Below, one piece after another: positions 1-6,493 of a stretch of 10,668 nucleotides of DNA. This DNA comes from CAJBVG01 sp044376465. Lineage in GTDB: Bacteria > Bacteroidota > Bacteroidia > Sphingobacteriales > Sphingobacteriaceae. The number at the start of each line of letters is the position of its first letter. Position 1 is the first letter of the stretch. The stretch spans positions 1 through 10,668 of the forward strand of contig JBILKW010000070.1 in NCBI GenBank assembly GCA_044376465.1. The letters run 5' to 3'. The notes under the pieces are model-generated. The model was not told the DNA's origin, did no database searches, and saw only the letters and a program-made list of their open reading frames with translations. A program made the translations under genes and the position numbers.

Positions 1-107
1 TGGCGGAAGACATTGCAGACACTTTGTTCCTTGCAGCCAATCTCTCAAAAGGCGCATGTTTAGAAGAGATTATTATTAGACCACAACATGGGCAGATCAG
101 TGAGTGA
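1..107 (+). CDS. C-terminal end of a short-chain dehydrogenase/reductase (partial)
   Basis: Only the last 34 codons are present (frame starting at base 3, stop TGA at 105-107). The peptide begins AEDIADTLFLAANL and ends EEIIIRPQHGQISE. This resembles the C-terminus of NADP-dependent SDR oxidoreductases of the YdfG/serine-dehydrogenase type, where an 'EDIAD...FAAS' helix precedes an 'IEEIIIRPT' strand; that match is from family knowledge. The Rossmann core and catalytic Tyr-x-x-x-Lys lie outside the window, so the substrate cannot be inferred. The stop codon overlaps the first unit of the heptamer array that follows. Confidence 0.75.
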   Translation, partial: AEDIADTLFLAANLSKGACLEEIIIRPQHGQISE

Positions 108-133
108 ATTGTGAATTGTGAATTGTGAATTGT
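106..133. repeat. Perfect tandem heptamer, 4 x GAATTGT
   Basis: Four exact head-to-tail copies of GAATTGT occupy 106-112, 113-119, 120-126 and 127-133. The first copy shares its first two bases with the TGA stop of the upstream dehydrogenase. The array continues without loss of phase into the degenerate heptamers at 134-210. The reverse-complement unit (ACAATTC/ACAATTT) recurs three times in a row at 10508-10528, just before hemL. Confidence 0.95.
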
Positions 134-210
134 GGGTTGAAGTTGCTGTCTGCTCATAGCTTCTCGCTCCTTGCTATAAGCTGCTTACTCCCCGCTCATA
201 GCTAAATGCT
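134..210. repeat. Degenerate heptamer array, mostly NNNNGCT, 11 units
   Basis: This stretch divides exactly into eleven 7-base units in phase with the GAATTGT block. Nine of the eleven end in GCT, for example AGTTGCT (141), TCTCGCT (162) and CCCCGCT (190); the exceptions are GGGTTGA (134) and GCTTACT (183). CATAGCT occurs twice, at 155 and 197, exactly six units apart. The composition is more GC-rich than the flanking AT-rich DNA. No open reading frame of note runs through it. Confidence 0.85.
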
Positions 211-251
211 CATCCTTCGTCGGCGAATTAGGTGCGTTCATCGGAGGGTAC

Positions 252-282
252 TTTACAGAATGTGATTCTACTTGCATCTTTG
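252..282 (+). promoter_or_regulatory. Candidate Bacteroidota-type promoter for the PspC/LiaF-like pair
   Basis: TTTA at 252-255 and CATCTTTG at 275-282, separated by 19 bases, approximate the Bacteroidota consensus TTTG (-33) and TAnnTTTG (-7). Both boxes have mismatches. The implied transcription start near 289 leaves a short leader before the ATG at 305. This is an inference from spacing and partial consensus only. Confidence 0.35.
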
Positions 283-304
283 ATAAAAAATAAACCTACA
301 TAAC

Positions 305-757
305 ATGGCAAAAGAACTTTACAGAGACAAACAAAGAGCATCTATAGGAGGTGTTTGTGCGGGTCTCGCTGATTATTTCAGTATCGACGTAACATTAGTA
401 CGTGCATTATTTTTAGTAGCACTTTTTGGTTTCGGATCGGGCGTATTACTATACATTATTTTATGGATGGTAATTCCTGAAAAAAAAATTGATTTTAATG
501 CTACAGGTCCAACGGTTGATTATACTGTGAACGAGGCTGGCGAAGCAAGCCCGGTGGATGAAGCAAAACTTAAAAAAATGAGAAGAAAAAATAACGAAAG
601 TGTTATTGGAGGCTTAGTACTTTTAACATTAGGTGTTATTTTTCTGGCAGATGAATTTGTACCATGGTTTGAGTTCGATAAATTATGGCCATTAATATTA
701 GTTGCGGTAGGTGCAGGTATTATTTGGAACAATTCGAAAAATAAAAAAGATCAATAA
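305..757 (+). CDS. PspC-domain inner-membrane protein
   Basis: A 150-residue protein. Residues 1-60 form a PspC domain (phage-shock-protein C family), opening with LYRDKQRASIGGVCAGLADYF and followed by a hydrophobic segment at about 31-56. A charged linker (60-97) leads to a second hydrophobic module at about 99-142 with the pattern GGLVLLTLGVIFL...LWPLILVAVGAGIIW, typical of the LiaI/LiaF-like transmembrane region (DUF5668 type). Members of this family are linked to cell-envelope stress responses; that role is inferred from the family. The next gene starts 8 bases downstream and shares the LWPLIL motif, so the two are probably co-transcribed and may act together in the membrane. No PspA, LiaR or LiaS homologue is visible nearby. 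The ATG is preceded by AT-rich sequence without a Shine-Dalgarno motif, as is common in Bacteroidota. Confidence 0.9.
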   Translation: MAKELYRDKQRASIGGVCAGLADYFSIDVTLVRALFLVALFGFGSGVLLYIILWMVIPEKKIDFNATGPTVDYTVNEAGEASPVDEAKLKKMRRKNNESVIGGLVLLTLGVIFLADEFVPWFEFDKLWPLILVAVGAGIIWNNSKNKKDQ

Positions 758-765
758 TTTAAGGA

Positions 766-1704
766 ATGAATTCAAGGAAATTAATTTGGGGATCGTTTTT
801 AATCCTGATAGGATTACTCCTCGTAGTGCATAACTTCAATATTTTGCCATTGAGCATTAATTGGAGCAGAATGGCAAGCTTATGGCCACTGATATTAATT
901 ATTTTAGGCTTAAATAGTTTAGCGAAAAATACAAACATGAACCCTTGGTTTTTCAATGGTTCTGCAGCCATCATCATTGCTATTTTTATTTACCAAGTAG
1001 TAGATTTTAGTGGAACTAAAAGAGATCATTATTTTGATTGGAGTGACGATTTAAATGTAGAAATTGATAGCAATGGTGTAAAAACACAAGACTTTAACAT
1101 CCCCTTAGATTCGGGCGTTCGAGTTGCTAAGCTTTCTTTTGTAGGCGGTGCTGCAAAATTCATGTTGAACGACACTACTTCGCAATTGATTGATGCAACA
1201 ACCATGACGCGAAAGGGTGAATATTCTTTAGAAAAAGTAAGAACAGATTCTACTGAAGATATTAAGATGAAGTTAACTTCTAACAACATCAAAATTAAAA
1301 ATGGAAAAATTGATAACCAAGTAGTGGTAAAATTAAATCCTTCGCTTACATGGGATTTTAATTTTGAAATTGGTGCTGGAGCTATTGATTTTGATTTCTC
1401 TGCATATAAAGTGAGAACGATCAATTTAGATGCAGGTGCTGCTTCTATAAATATGAAATTATCTGATAAACAAGCAGAAAGTAATGTAGATATTGACGCT
1501 GGTGCTTCTAGTGTTACTTTACTTGTGCCGATGAATGCACGTTGCAGAGTAAAAATGGATGCAGTTTTAACATCAGAAAATTTAGAAGGTTTTACCAAGA
1601 AAAAGGATGGTTATTATGAGTCGGATAATTTTAACGGCAAAGGCAATTTAATCAATATAAATGTTGATGCGGGCATGTCGAGCGTGACCATTGAACGCTA
1701 TTAA
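766..1704 (+). CDS. LiaF-like membrane protein with C-terminal beta-repeat domain
   Basis: A 312-residue protein. The N-terminus has three hydrophobic segments (about 6-23, 38-53 and 62-79), the first two forming the GSFLILIGLLLV...LWPLILIILGL module also seen in the preceding PspC protein. Residues from about 110 to 312 look like an extracytoplasmic or cytoplasmic beta-rich domain of the LiaF C-terminal (DUF2154/toast-rack-like) type. It contains four related strands: IGAGAIDFDF (202), LDAGAASINM (221), IDAGASSVTL (243) and VDAGMSSVTI (300). These look like rungs of a beta-solenoid. LiaF-type proteins restrain envelope-stress two-component systems in Firmicutes; whether this one does so is unknown. 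AAGGA directly abuts the ATG, too close to act as a normal Shine-Dalgarno site. A strong terminator follows 20 bases after the stop. Confidence 0.85.
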   Translation: MNSRKLIWGSFLILIGLLLVVHNFNILPLSINWSRMASLWPLILIILGLNSLAKNTNMNPWFFNGSAAIIIAIFIYQVVDFSGTKRDHYFDWSDDLNVEIDSNGVKTQDFNIPLDSGVRVAKLSFVGGAAKFMLNDTTSQLIDATTMTRKGEYSLEKVRTDSTEDIKMKLTSNNIKIKNGKIDNQVVVKLNPSLTWDFNFEIGAGAIDFDFSAYKVRTINLDAGAASINMKLSDKQAESNVDIDAGASSVTLLVPMNARCRVKMDAVLTSENLEGFTKKKDGYYESDNFNGKGNLININVDAGMSSVTIERY

Positions 1705-1723
1705 AATGCATTTTTCTTAAAAT

Positions 1724-1756
1724 AAAAGGCTTGATTTTTGAAATCAGGCCTTTTTT
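1724..1756 (+). terminator. Intrinsic terminator after the PspC/LiaF-like unit
   Basis: A 14-base stem (1724-1737 with 1741-1754, one G-U pair) with a 3-base TTG loop is followed by a T-run at 1751-1756. The arms AAAAGGCTTGATTT and AAATCAGGCCTTTT pair along their whole length. It separates the upstream membrane-protein unit from ispG and shows that ispG cannot start at the TTG at 1731, which lies in this stem. Confidence 0.92.
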
Positions 1757-1808
1757 ATTGAAACTCCTAGCTGTTTTTTTTGTTATTTCGCAGTATAATA
1801 AACCGTTT

Positions 1809-3803
1809 ATGCTAACAGACAAATCGATTCAACTACTTTCAGAATTAAAAGGCAAGTATTGCAATTCATTACATCAATATAAAAGATATAACACCCGAGA
1901 GGTTACTATTGGAGATGTACCGATGGGTGCACATCACCCAATACGGATACAATCCATGACTACAACGGATACAATGAATACAATTGCAACGGTGGAGCAA
2001 ACAATTCGTATGGTTGAGGCGGGATGTGAATATGTAAGAATTACGGCACCAAGTGTAAATGAATCGAATAATTTAGCAGAGATAAAAAAAGAATTGCGCA
2101 AGCGAGGATATAATGTTCCACTTGTAGCAGATATACATTTTACTCCCAATGCTGCAGAAGCAGCAGCACGTATTGTAGAAAAAGTACGCGTGAACCCAGG
2201 TAATTATGCCGATAAGAAAAAGTTTGAAAATATAGACTACACCCAATCAGAATACAACGCTGAACTAGACCGTATTAGAAAGAAGTTTGAGCCATTGGTA
2301 AAAATTTGTAAAGAATATGGAACGGCGATGCGTATTGGCACTAACCATGGTTCACTCTCTGATCGTATCATGAGCTGGCATGGAGATACACCATTGGGTA
2401 TGGTAGAATCGGCAATGGAATTTATAAGAATGTGCGAGGACATGAATTACTATAATTTAGTAGTTTCTATGAAATCGAGTAATGCACAAGTAATGGTACA
2501 AGCCTACCGTTTACTTATAGAAACCATGGCCAAAGAAGGGATGAATTATCCATTACATTTAGGCGTAACAGAAGCAGGAGATGGGGAAGACGGTAGAATA
2601 AAATCGGCTGTTGGCATTGGAACATTGTTGGAAGATGGAATAGGTGATACCATTAGAGTTTCCTTAACCGAAGAGCCAGAATTTGAAGCACCTGTAGCAA
2701 AAGCTTTTGCAGCTAGGTATGTATTGCGTGCAAAAGAAACCATAAAAGCGAATGAGCTTGCAAAAGAAATTTCGCTACCCGAAAATTTTAACCCATACGA
2801 ACACACACGTCGCCATACCAAAGATTTAGGTTTATTCGGAGGCCATCATGTTCCTGTTGTAATTGCTGATTTATCTCATTTAACCTTGAATGAACCCTTG
2901 CAACTTTCGCAAATTGGGTATACCTACTCAGCATTGCTTGATAAATATAACATGAGTGATTTAGCAGCAGACATTGCTTACTTAGGAGACAATGTACCTG
3001 AATATAATTTCCCTGGAAATTTGAGGAAATTGTATAATTATCAGAAATGGCTTGAATTAAAGGAAAATGGAAATAAGGAATTAGAGAATAGTATACCACT
3101 GATGAATGTTAAGGAGTACAGTAATGTTGATGCGGCAGATTTCCCTATGCATTTTGTACTTGCAAAGCCTACTGAATTAAGCGATGAATTGCTACATAAA
3201 TTAAATAGCGATAAAAGTGTTTGCTTAGTATTGGAATCAGAACTTCCTAACCGTATGGCTTCGCTACGTGAAATTTTCTTTAAATTATTAACATTAAATT
3301 ATGAAGTACCTGTAATTTCGAAACACAATTATCATCATTTAAGTTTAGATGAATTGCAATTATATGCCGCTACTGATTTTGGGGCATTGTTGATAGATGG
3401 TTTTTCTGATGGAATTTGGCTTTCGGCAGATAAAGATTTATCGTTGCGAATAATAAATTCTATATCATTCGGAATATTACAAGCAAGTAGAACCCGAATT
3501 TCTAAAACAGAATATATTTCATGCCCATCTTGCGGGCGTACACTTTTTGATTTGCAAGAAACCACACAAATGATACGCTCTAGAACCGATCATTTAAAGG
3601 GAATTAAAATTGGAATAATGGGCTGTATTGTAAACGGGCCAGGCGAAATGGCAGATGCGGATTATGGATATGTGGGAACAGGACCAGGAAAAATTACCTT
3701 ATACCGAGGCAAAGAAGTTGTGCGCAAAAATGTAAATACCGAGAACGCTGTTGATCAATTAATTGAACTAATAAGAGAAGACGGCAATTGGATTGAAAAA
3801 TAG
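1809..3803 (+). CDS. ispG: 4-hydroxy-3-methylbut-2-enyl diphosphate synthase, long form
   Basis: IspG (GcpE) reduces MEcPP to HMBPP, the penultimate step of the MEP isoprenoid pathway, in the cytoplasm. The TIM-barrel domain is clear in PIRIQSMTTTDT and KVRVNPGNY. The C-terminal iron-sulfur domain has CPSC at residues 572-575, then GCIVNGPGE with Cys606 and Glu613, matching the three Cys and one Glu that bind the [4Fe-4S] cluster. At 664 residues it is far longer than the roughly 370-residue E. coli form. The extra region between the barrel and the cluster domain (about residues 310-540) fits the long, insert-bearing type known in Bacteroidota, Chlamydia and plants. The reading frame stays open back to a TTG at 1731, but that lies inside the terminator stem, and the extra 26 residues do not belong to the family. 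The ATG at 1809 is chosen, and KYCNSL, usual near the start of Bacteroidota IspG, follows at residue 16. No convincing promoter was seen in 1757-1808. Confidence 0.95.
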   Translation: MLTDKSIQLLSELKGKYCNSLHQYKRYNTREVTIGDVPMGAHHPIRIQSMTTTDTMNTIATVEQTIRMVEAGCEYVRITAPSVNESNNLAEIKKELRKRGYNVPLVADIHFTPNAAEAAARIVEKVRVNPGNYADKKKFENIDYTQSEYNAELDRIRKKFEPLVKICKEYGTAMRIGTNHGSLSDRIMSWHGDTPLGMVESAMEFIRMCEDMNYYNLVVSMKSSNAQVMVQAYRLLIETMAKEGMNYPLHLGVTEAGDGEDGRIKSAVGIGTLLEDGIGDTIRVSLTEEPEFEAPVAKAFAARYVLRAKETIKANELAKEISLPENFNPYEHTRRHTKDLGLFGGHHVPVVIADLSHLTLNEPLQLSQIGYTYSALLDKYNMSDLAADIAYLGDNVPEYNFPGNLRKLYNYQKWLELKENGNKELENSIPLMNVKEYSNVDAADFPMHFVLAKPTELSDELLHKLNSDKSVCLVLESELPNRMASLREIFFKLLTLNYEVPVISKHNYHHLSLDELQLYAATDFGALLIDGFSDGIWLSADKDLSLRIINSISFGILQASRTRISKTEYISCPSCGRTLFDLQETTQMIRSRTDHLKGIKIGIMGCIVNGPGEMADADYGYVGTGPGKITLYRGKEVVRKNVNTENAVDQLIELIREDGNWIEK

Positions 3804-3814
3804 TTAGTGTACTT

Positions 3815-3847
3815 TTTACAATTATTAAATAACATTTATTATCTTTA
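3815..3847 (+). promoter_or_regulatory. Candidate promoter for pfkA
   Basis: TTTA at 3815-3818 and TATCTTTA at 3840-3847 are 21 bases apart, close to the Bacteroidota TTTG / TAnnTTTG pattern (one mismatch in each box). The implied start near 3854 would give a leader of about 18 bases before the ATG at 3872. No terminator is seen after ispG, so read-through is also possible. Confidence 0.35.
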
Positions 3848-3871
3848 GGTGTTATTATTGAAAAAAATGAT

Positions 3872-4855
3872 ATGTCGAGTCCTATTAAAACTATTGGAGT
3901 AATGACTTCTGGCGGCGATTCGCCAGGAATGAATGCAGCAATTAGAGCTGTGGTAAGAGCTAGTATTTCTTATGGAGTTCAAGTGTATGGTATTAGGAGA
4001 GGGTATGAAGGAATGATAGATGGCGATATTATTCCAATGGTGTCTAATTCTGTTAGTAATATTATTCAGCGAGGAGGAACCATATTAAAATCTGCGCGTA
4101 GCGAACGATTTAGAACGTTAGAAGGAAGAGCTCAAGCCTACGAACAATTGAAAAAGCATGGAATTGATGCTGTGGTTGCAATTGGTGGCGATGGTACTTT
4201 TTCTGGAGCCTTGCAATTTAACAAAGAACACGATATTCCATTTGTAGGTATACCGGGTACCATAGATTGCGATTTATACGGAACAGATTATACATTAGGT
4301 TTTGACACTGCTGTAAACACAGCTGTTGATGCTATTGATAGAATTAGAGATACAGCCGATTCTCACGATCGTTTATTTTTTGTAGAGGTGATGGGTAGAG
4401 ATGCAGGGTTTATTGCGCTTTATTCGGGTATTGCAGGTGGTGCAGAAGCAACCTTAATTCCAGAATCTAAAACAGATTTGAACTCATTAATGTCCATGTT
4501 GAGCAAAGGTTGGGAACGTAAAAAATCATCGATGATTGTGGTAGTAGCAGAGGGCGATGAAATTGGTGGTGCTTACCAAATGGCAGAGCAGGTAAAAGAA
4601 AAATTTAATTATTACGATATACGAGTGAGTGTGCTAGGGCATATTCAAAGAGGTGGAAGTCCGAGCTGTGCAGATAGAGTATTAGGAAGCAGAATGGGAG
4701 TAGCAGCTGTTGAAGCCTTACTAGCTGGTCGTGTTCAAATAATGATTGGTATAGTTAATAATCATATACATTATACTTCTTTAGAAAAAGCAGTAAAGCA
4801 TAATCAGGATATAGATATGAATTTATTGAGGCTTGGAGAAATTTTAACGTCGTAG
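3872..4855 (+). CDS. pfkA: ATP-dependent 6-phosphofructokinase
   Basis: PfkA phosphorylates fructose 6-phosphate to fructose 1,6-bisphosphate, the committed step of glycolysis. At 327 residues it is normal for the bacterial tetrameric family. Visible motifs are GGDSPGMNAAIRA (residues 14-26), the nucleotide loop GGDGT (105-109), PGTID with catalytic Asp132, MGRDAGFIAL, and GHIQRGGSPSCADRVLGSRMG near the C-terminus. Gly in GGDG and in PGTID points to ATP rather than pyrophosphate as phosphoryl donor. The usual PGTIDND signature reads PGTIDCD here: Cys133 replaces the Asn. The stop lies one base from the end of the convergent mazF gene on the other strand. Start at ATG 3872 aligns with the family N-terminus (IGVMTSGGDSPG). 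Confidence 0.96.
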   Translation: MSSPIKTIGVMTSGGDSPGMNAAIRAVVRASISYGVQVYGIRRGYEGMIDGDIIPMVSNSVSNIIQRGGTILKSARSERFRTLEGRAQAYEQLKKHGIDAVVAIGGDGTFSGALQFNKEHDIPFVGIPGTIDCDLYGTDYTLGFDTAVNTAVDAIDRIRDTADSHDRLFFVEVMGRDAGFIALYSGIAGGAEATLIPESKTDLNSLMSMLSKGWERKKSSMIVVVAEGDEIGGAYQMAEQVKEKFNYYDIRVSVLGHIQRGGSPSCADRVLGSRMGVAAVEALLAGRVQIMIGIVNNHIHYTSLEKAVKHNQDIDMNLLRLGEILTS

Positions 4856-4856
4856 T

Positions 4857-5180
4857 TTATTCTACAAATGTTTCATGCATAACTTCTTTTATTCTATCTA
4901 TTTCAAGCTTAGATAAATCGGCTATTTTCTTAATTATTCTTGATTTGTCAATAGTTCTTATTTGATCTAGAACAATCCATCCATTTATTTTCTTTTGATT
5001 TAATTCAATTCTTGTTGGATATTGTTTAGAGCTACTTGTAATCGGTGCAATTACAATTGTCTTTAAATATTTATTCATTTCGTTTGGAGAAATTACCACA
5101 CAAGGCCTTGTTTTCTTTATTTCACCACCAACTGTTGGGTCTAAATTTACCAACAAAATTTCATATTGTTTTATTTCCAT
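4857..5180 (-). CDS. mazF: MazF/PemK-family toxin, mRNA endoribonuclease
   Basis: A 107-residue protein of the MazF/PemK fold. It has the N-terminal strand YEILLVNLDPTVGGE, then KTRPCVVISP with Arg25 and IAPITSS with Thr48. These two positions match the catalytic Arg and Thr of well-studied MazF toxins. GWIVLDQIRTIDKSRI (67-82) is also typical. MazF toxins cleave single-stranded RNA at short motifs when the antitoxin is lost; the cleavage motif here cannot be predicted. The gene starts inside the end of mazE, overlapping by 10 bases in another frame, which suggests translational coupling. Its 3' end is one base from the end of pfkA on the opposite strand, with no terminator in between. Confidence 0.92.
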   Translation of the reverse strand: MEIKQYEILLVNLDPTVGGEIKKTRPCVVISPNEMNKYLKTIVIAPITSSSKQYPTRIELNQKKINGWIVLDQIRTIDKSRIIKKIADLSKLEIDRIKEVMHETFVE

Positions 5181-5416
5181 TCTTCAAAATCTTCATCACT
5201 AAAAACATCGTCTATAATAAGTTGGTCATCTCCATTTTCACTCATCAATTTGAATGCCTTCTCCCAACCTTTTCTTGGAGTTGATGTAGGCTTTAAAATA
5301 ATTCTACCTTTTTCCAATATTATTTCAATAGATTCTTTTATATCATATTGATCTAAAATTGCTTTGGGTAAACGGATTCCTTTTGAATTTCCAATGGTAA
5401 TAACTGGGATTTCCAT
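5171..5416 (-). CDS. mazE: MazE-type antitoxin with SpoVT/AbrB DNA-binding domain
   Basis: An 81-residue protein. Residues 1-45 form a swapped-hairpin AbrB/MazE domain with the signature IGNSKGIRLPKAIL (8-21). The C-terminal part is acidic, ending DDVFSDEDFEEWK, the usual kind of flexible tail that wraps and blocks the MazF dimer. The antitoxin precedes the toxin, the normal MazEF order. The domain is expected to bind the promoter and repress the operon; a 6-base inverted repeat just upstream (5425-5438) is the best candidate site. The ATG at 5414-5416 is the first start and aligns with the family. Confidence 0.92.
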   Translation of the reverse strand: MEIPVITIGNSKGIRLPKAILDQYDIKESIEIILEKGRIILKPTSTPRKGWEKAFKLMSENGDDQLIIDDVFSDEDFEEWK

Positions 5417-5424
5417 AAATTAAT

Positions 5425-5438
5425 TTTGTACATACAAA
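5425..5438. promoter_or_regulatory. Candidate MazE/MazEF operator (inverted repeat)
   Basis: TTTGTA-CA-TACAAA is a perfect 6-base inverted repeat with a 2-base centre, 9 bases upstream of the mazE start. It overlaps the -7 box of the candidate mazEF promoter and the predicted transcription start. That is the place expected for an autoregulatory AbrB/MazE site. The role is inferred from position and symmetry. Confidence 0.5.
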
Positions 5439-5466
5439 GTAATTACATTTTTATCAAAAATGCAAA
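5435..5466 (-). promoter_or_regulatory. Candidate Bacteroidota-type promoter for mazEF
   Basis: On the minus strand TTTG (5466-5463) is followed after 20 bases by TTACTTTG (5442-5435), matching the TTTG / TAnnTTTG consensus with a single mismatch. Predicted transcription would start near 5428, about 12 bases before the mazE start codon. It lies between the hydrolase gene and mazE, giving mazEF its own transcript. Confidence 0.5.
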
Positions 5467-5477
5467 TATAAATATGG

Positions 5478-6353
5478 TTATTTGGAAATAATTTTTTCTT
5501 GCATTTTCTTAATAGCTTCTATTACAATTTCCTTGTGTGTAAAGGGTATGAAATGATCGAGCTCCGGATAATACATCATGTTTAATTCTGCATTTACGAT
5601 TTGTTTTGTTGCGAAATCTTTATTAGCAGGATCCACTAAATTATCTTTCCCTCCTTGTATAAAAATGATTGGCATTTTTAAGTTTTTCCATTCGGGCATA
5701 ATCTTAACAAGTTCAGCTTTCAATGCTAAAATCTCTTCGTTGCTCACAATAACTGCAGCAGGAATCATCCATTTAAAAACACTCCAAGTAGCTGGTTTTT
5801 GGATCCATAATTCCTTTTCCAATTGAGGGTCTATAGATGGTGCAATCAATATTAAGCCTGAGACTACATCCTCAAAATCCATCCCCATTTTTGCAATTAC
5901 GGGTCCTCCGTAAGAATGCCCAATTAATACAATTTTTTTCCCTTCATCATAATATTTTTTGAGAATGGGAGCATATACAATTGAGTGCATGCTTAGCGAC
6001 TCTTCCTTCACACCAAAATCTGAATAACCATACCCAGGGCGATCAACCGAAGCCATTAAATAATTTACATTAAGCGCACTATCATATAAATAATTTTCAA
6101 AAGCATTCCAGGCGCCAGGGCTACCGTGTATAAATAATAACACAGTGCTTGCCTTCGCATTGCCACTTTCTACATAATGTATGGTTCTTTTGCCTAATTT
6201 ATATTGATGAAAGTTAGCATTTAGCTTTTTTTCGCTAAAGCGTTCCATTGCTTTTTTATCAGTAATTCTAAATTTTAAAAAACATGAAGAAAGCATAGAA
6301 ATTATTCCAATTAGGAATAAAAATATCAGCATACTGCGTTTAAAAATTTTCAT
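5478..6353 (-). CDS. Alpha/beta-hydrolase, predicted lipoprotein
   Basis: A 291-residue protein with the alpha/beta-hydrolase fold. The N-terminal hydrophobic stretch (residues 7-23) ends in the lipobox LSSC with Cys24, so it is probably a lipid-anchored envelope protein cut by signal peptidase II. The oxyanion-loop motif is HGSPG (76-80), the nucleophile elbow GHSYGG places the catalytic serine at 147, the acid is probably Asp237 in GGKDNLVDP, and the base His267 in ELDHFIPF. RPGYGYSDFG (105-114) is also characteristic. Substrate is not predictable; esterases, lipases and haloperoxidase-like enzymes share this layout. It is divergently oriented from hemA across a 140-base gap, with no evident link to heme synthesis. 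mazEF follows on the same strand but appears to have its own promoter. Confidence 0.88.
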   Translation of the reverse strand: MKIFKRSMLIFLFLIGIISMLSSCFLKFRITDKKAMERFSEKKLNANFHQYKLGKRTIHYVESGNAKASTVLLFIHGSPGAWNAFENYLYDSALNVNYLMASVDRPGYGYSDFGVKEESLSMHSIVYAPILKKYYDEGKKIVLIGHSYGGPVIAKMGMDFEDVVSGLILIAPSIDPQLEKELWIQKPATWSVFKWMIPAAVIVSNEEILALKAELVKIMPEWKNLKMPIIFIQGGKDNLVDPANKDFATKQIVNAELNMMYYPELDHFIPFTHKEIVIEAIKKMQEKIISK

Positions 6354-6407
6354 AGTATTTTAAAATATCGTGGTGCAAAATCTGATGAACTCAGAACCTT
6401 ATAATTC

Positions 6408-6440
6408 TTTGCAAATAATTAATAAAGATATCTATTATTT
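6408..6440 (+). promoter_or_regulatory. Weak candidate promoter for hemA
   Basis: TTTG at 6408-6411 and TATTATTT at 6433-6440 are 21 bases apart in the divergent gap between the hydrolase and hemA. The second box matches TAnnTTTG poorly. The predicted start near 6447 would give a leader of about 47 bases. No better pair was seen in 6354-6493. Confidence 0.2.
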
Positions 6441-6493
6441 ATAATTCTTCTAAATAATGGCTCTGACAATTAAATGACATTAAAACCCTCTTT

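Noticed and set aside
106..210. Possible CRISPR array in the periodic DNA
   Set aside because: The unit is 7 bases with no spacers and no cas genes nearby; it is a tandem repeat, not a CRISPR array. The same holds for the two arrays near hemB.
1029..1598. A 189-codon open frame on the minus strand inside the LiaF-like gene
   Set aside because: It lies wholly opposite a well-supported gene, has no recognisable domain, and its translation is the low-complexity product expected from the antisense of that coding sequence.
1731..1808. Signal-peptide-like N-terminal extension of IspG
   Set aside because: It would be translated from a TTG within a terminator stem and does not belong to the IspG family, which is cytoplasmic.
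4852..4865. Hairpin GTAG-TTTATT-CTAC between pfkA and mazF, as a bidirectional terminator
   Set aside because: The stem is only four base pairs and has no T-run on either side, so it is too weak to call.
5171..5180. Frameshift between mazE and mazF
   Set aside because: The 10-base overlap is the normal coupled arrangement of two complete genes, each with its full domain and its own start and stop.
5045..5351. Two small plus-strand open frames (5045-5284 and 5166-5351)
   Set aside because: Both are antisense to mazF and mazE, which have clear family motifs; the frames show no domain and no start context of their own.
6408..6415. Palindrome TTTGCAAA in the divergent hydrolase-hemA gap, as a regulator site
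   Set aside because: Eight symmetric bases in AT-rich DNA are expected by chance, and no second copy or flanking symmetry supports it.
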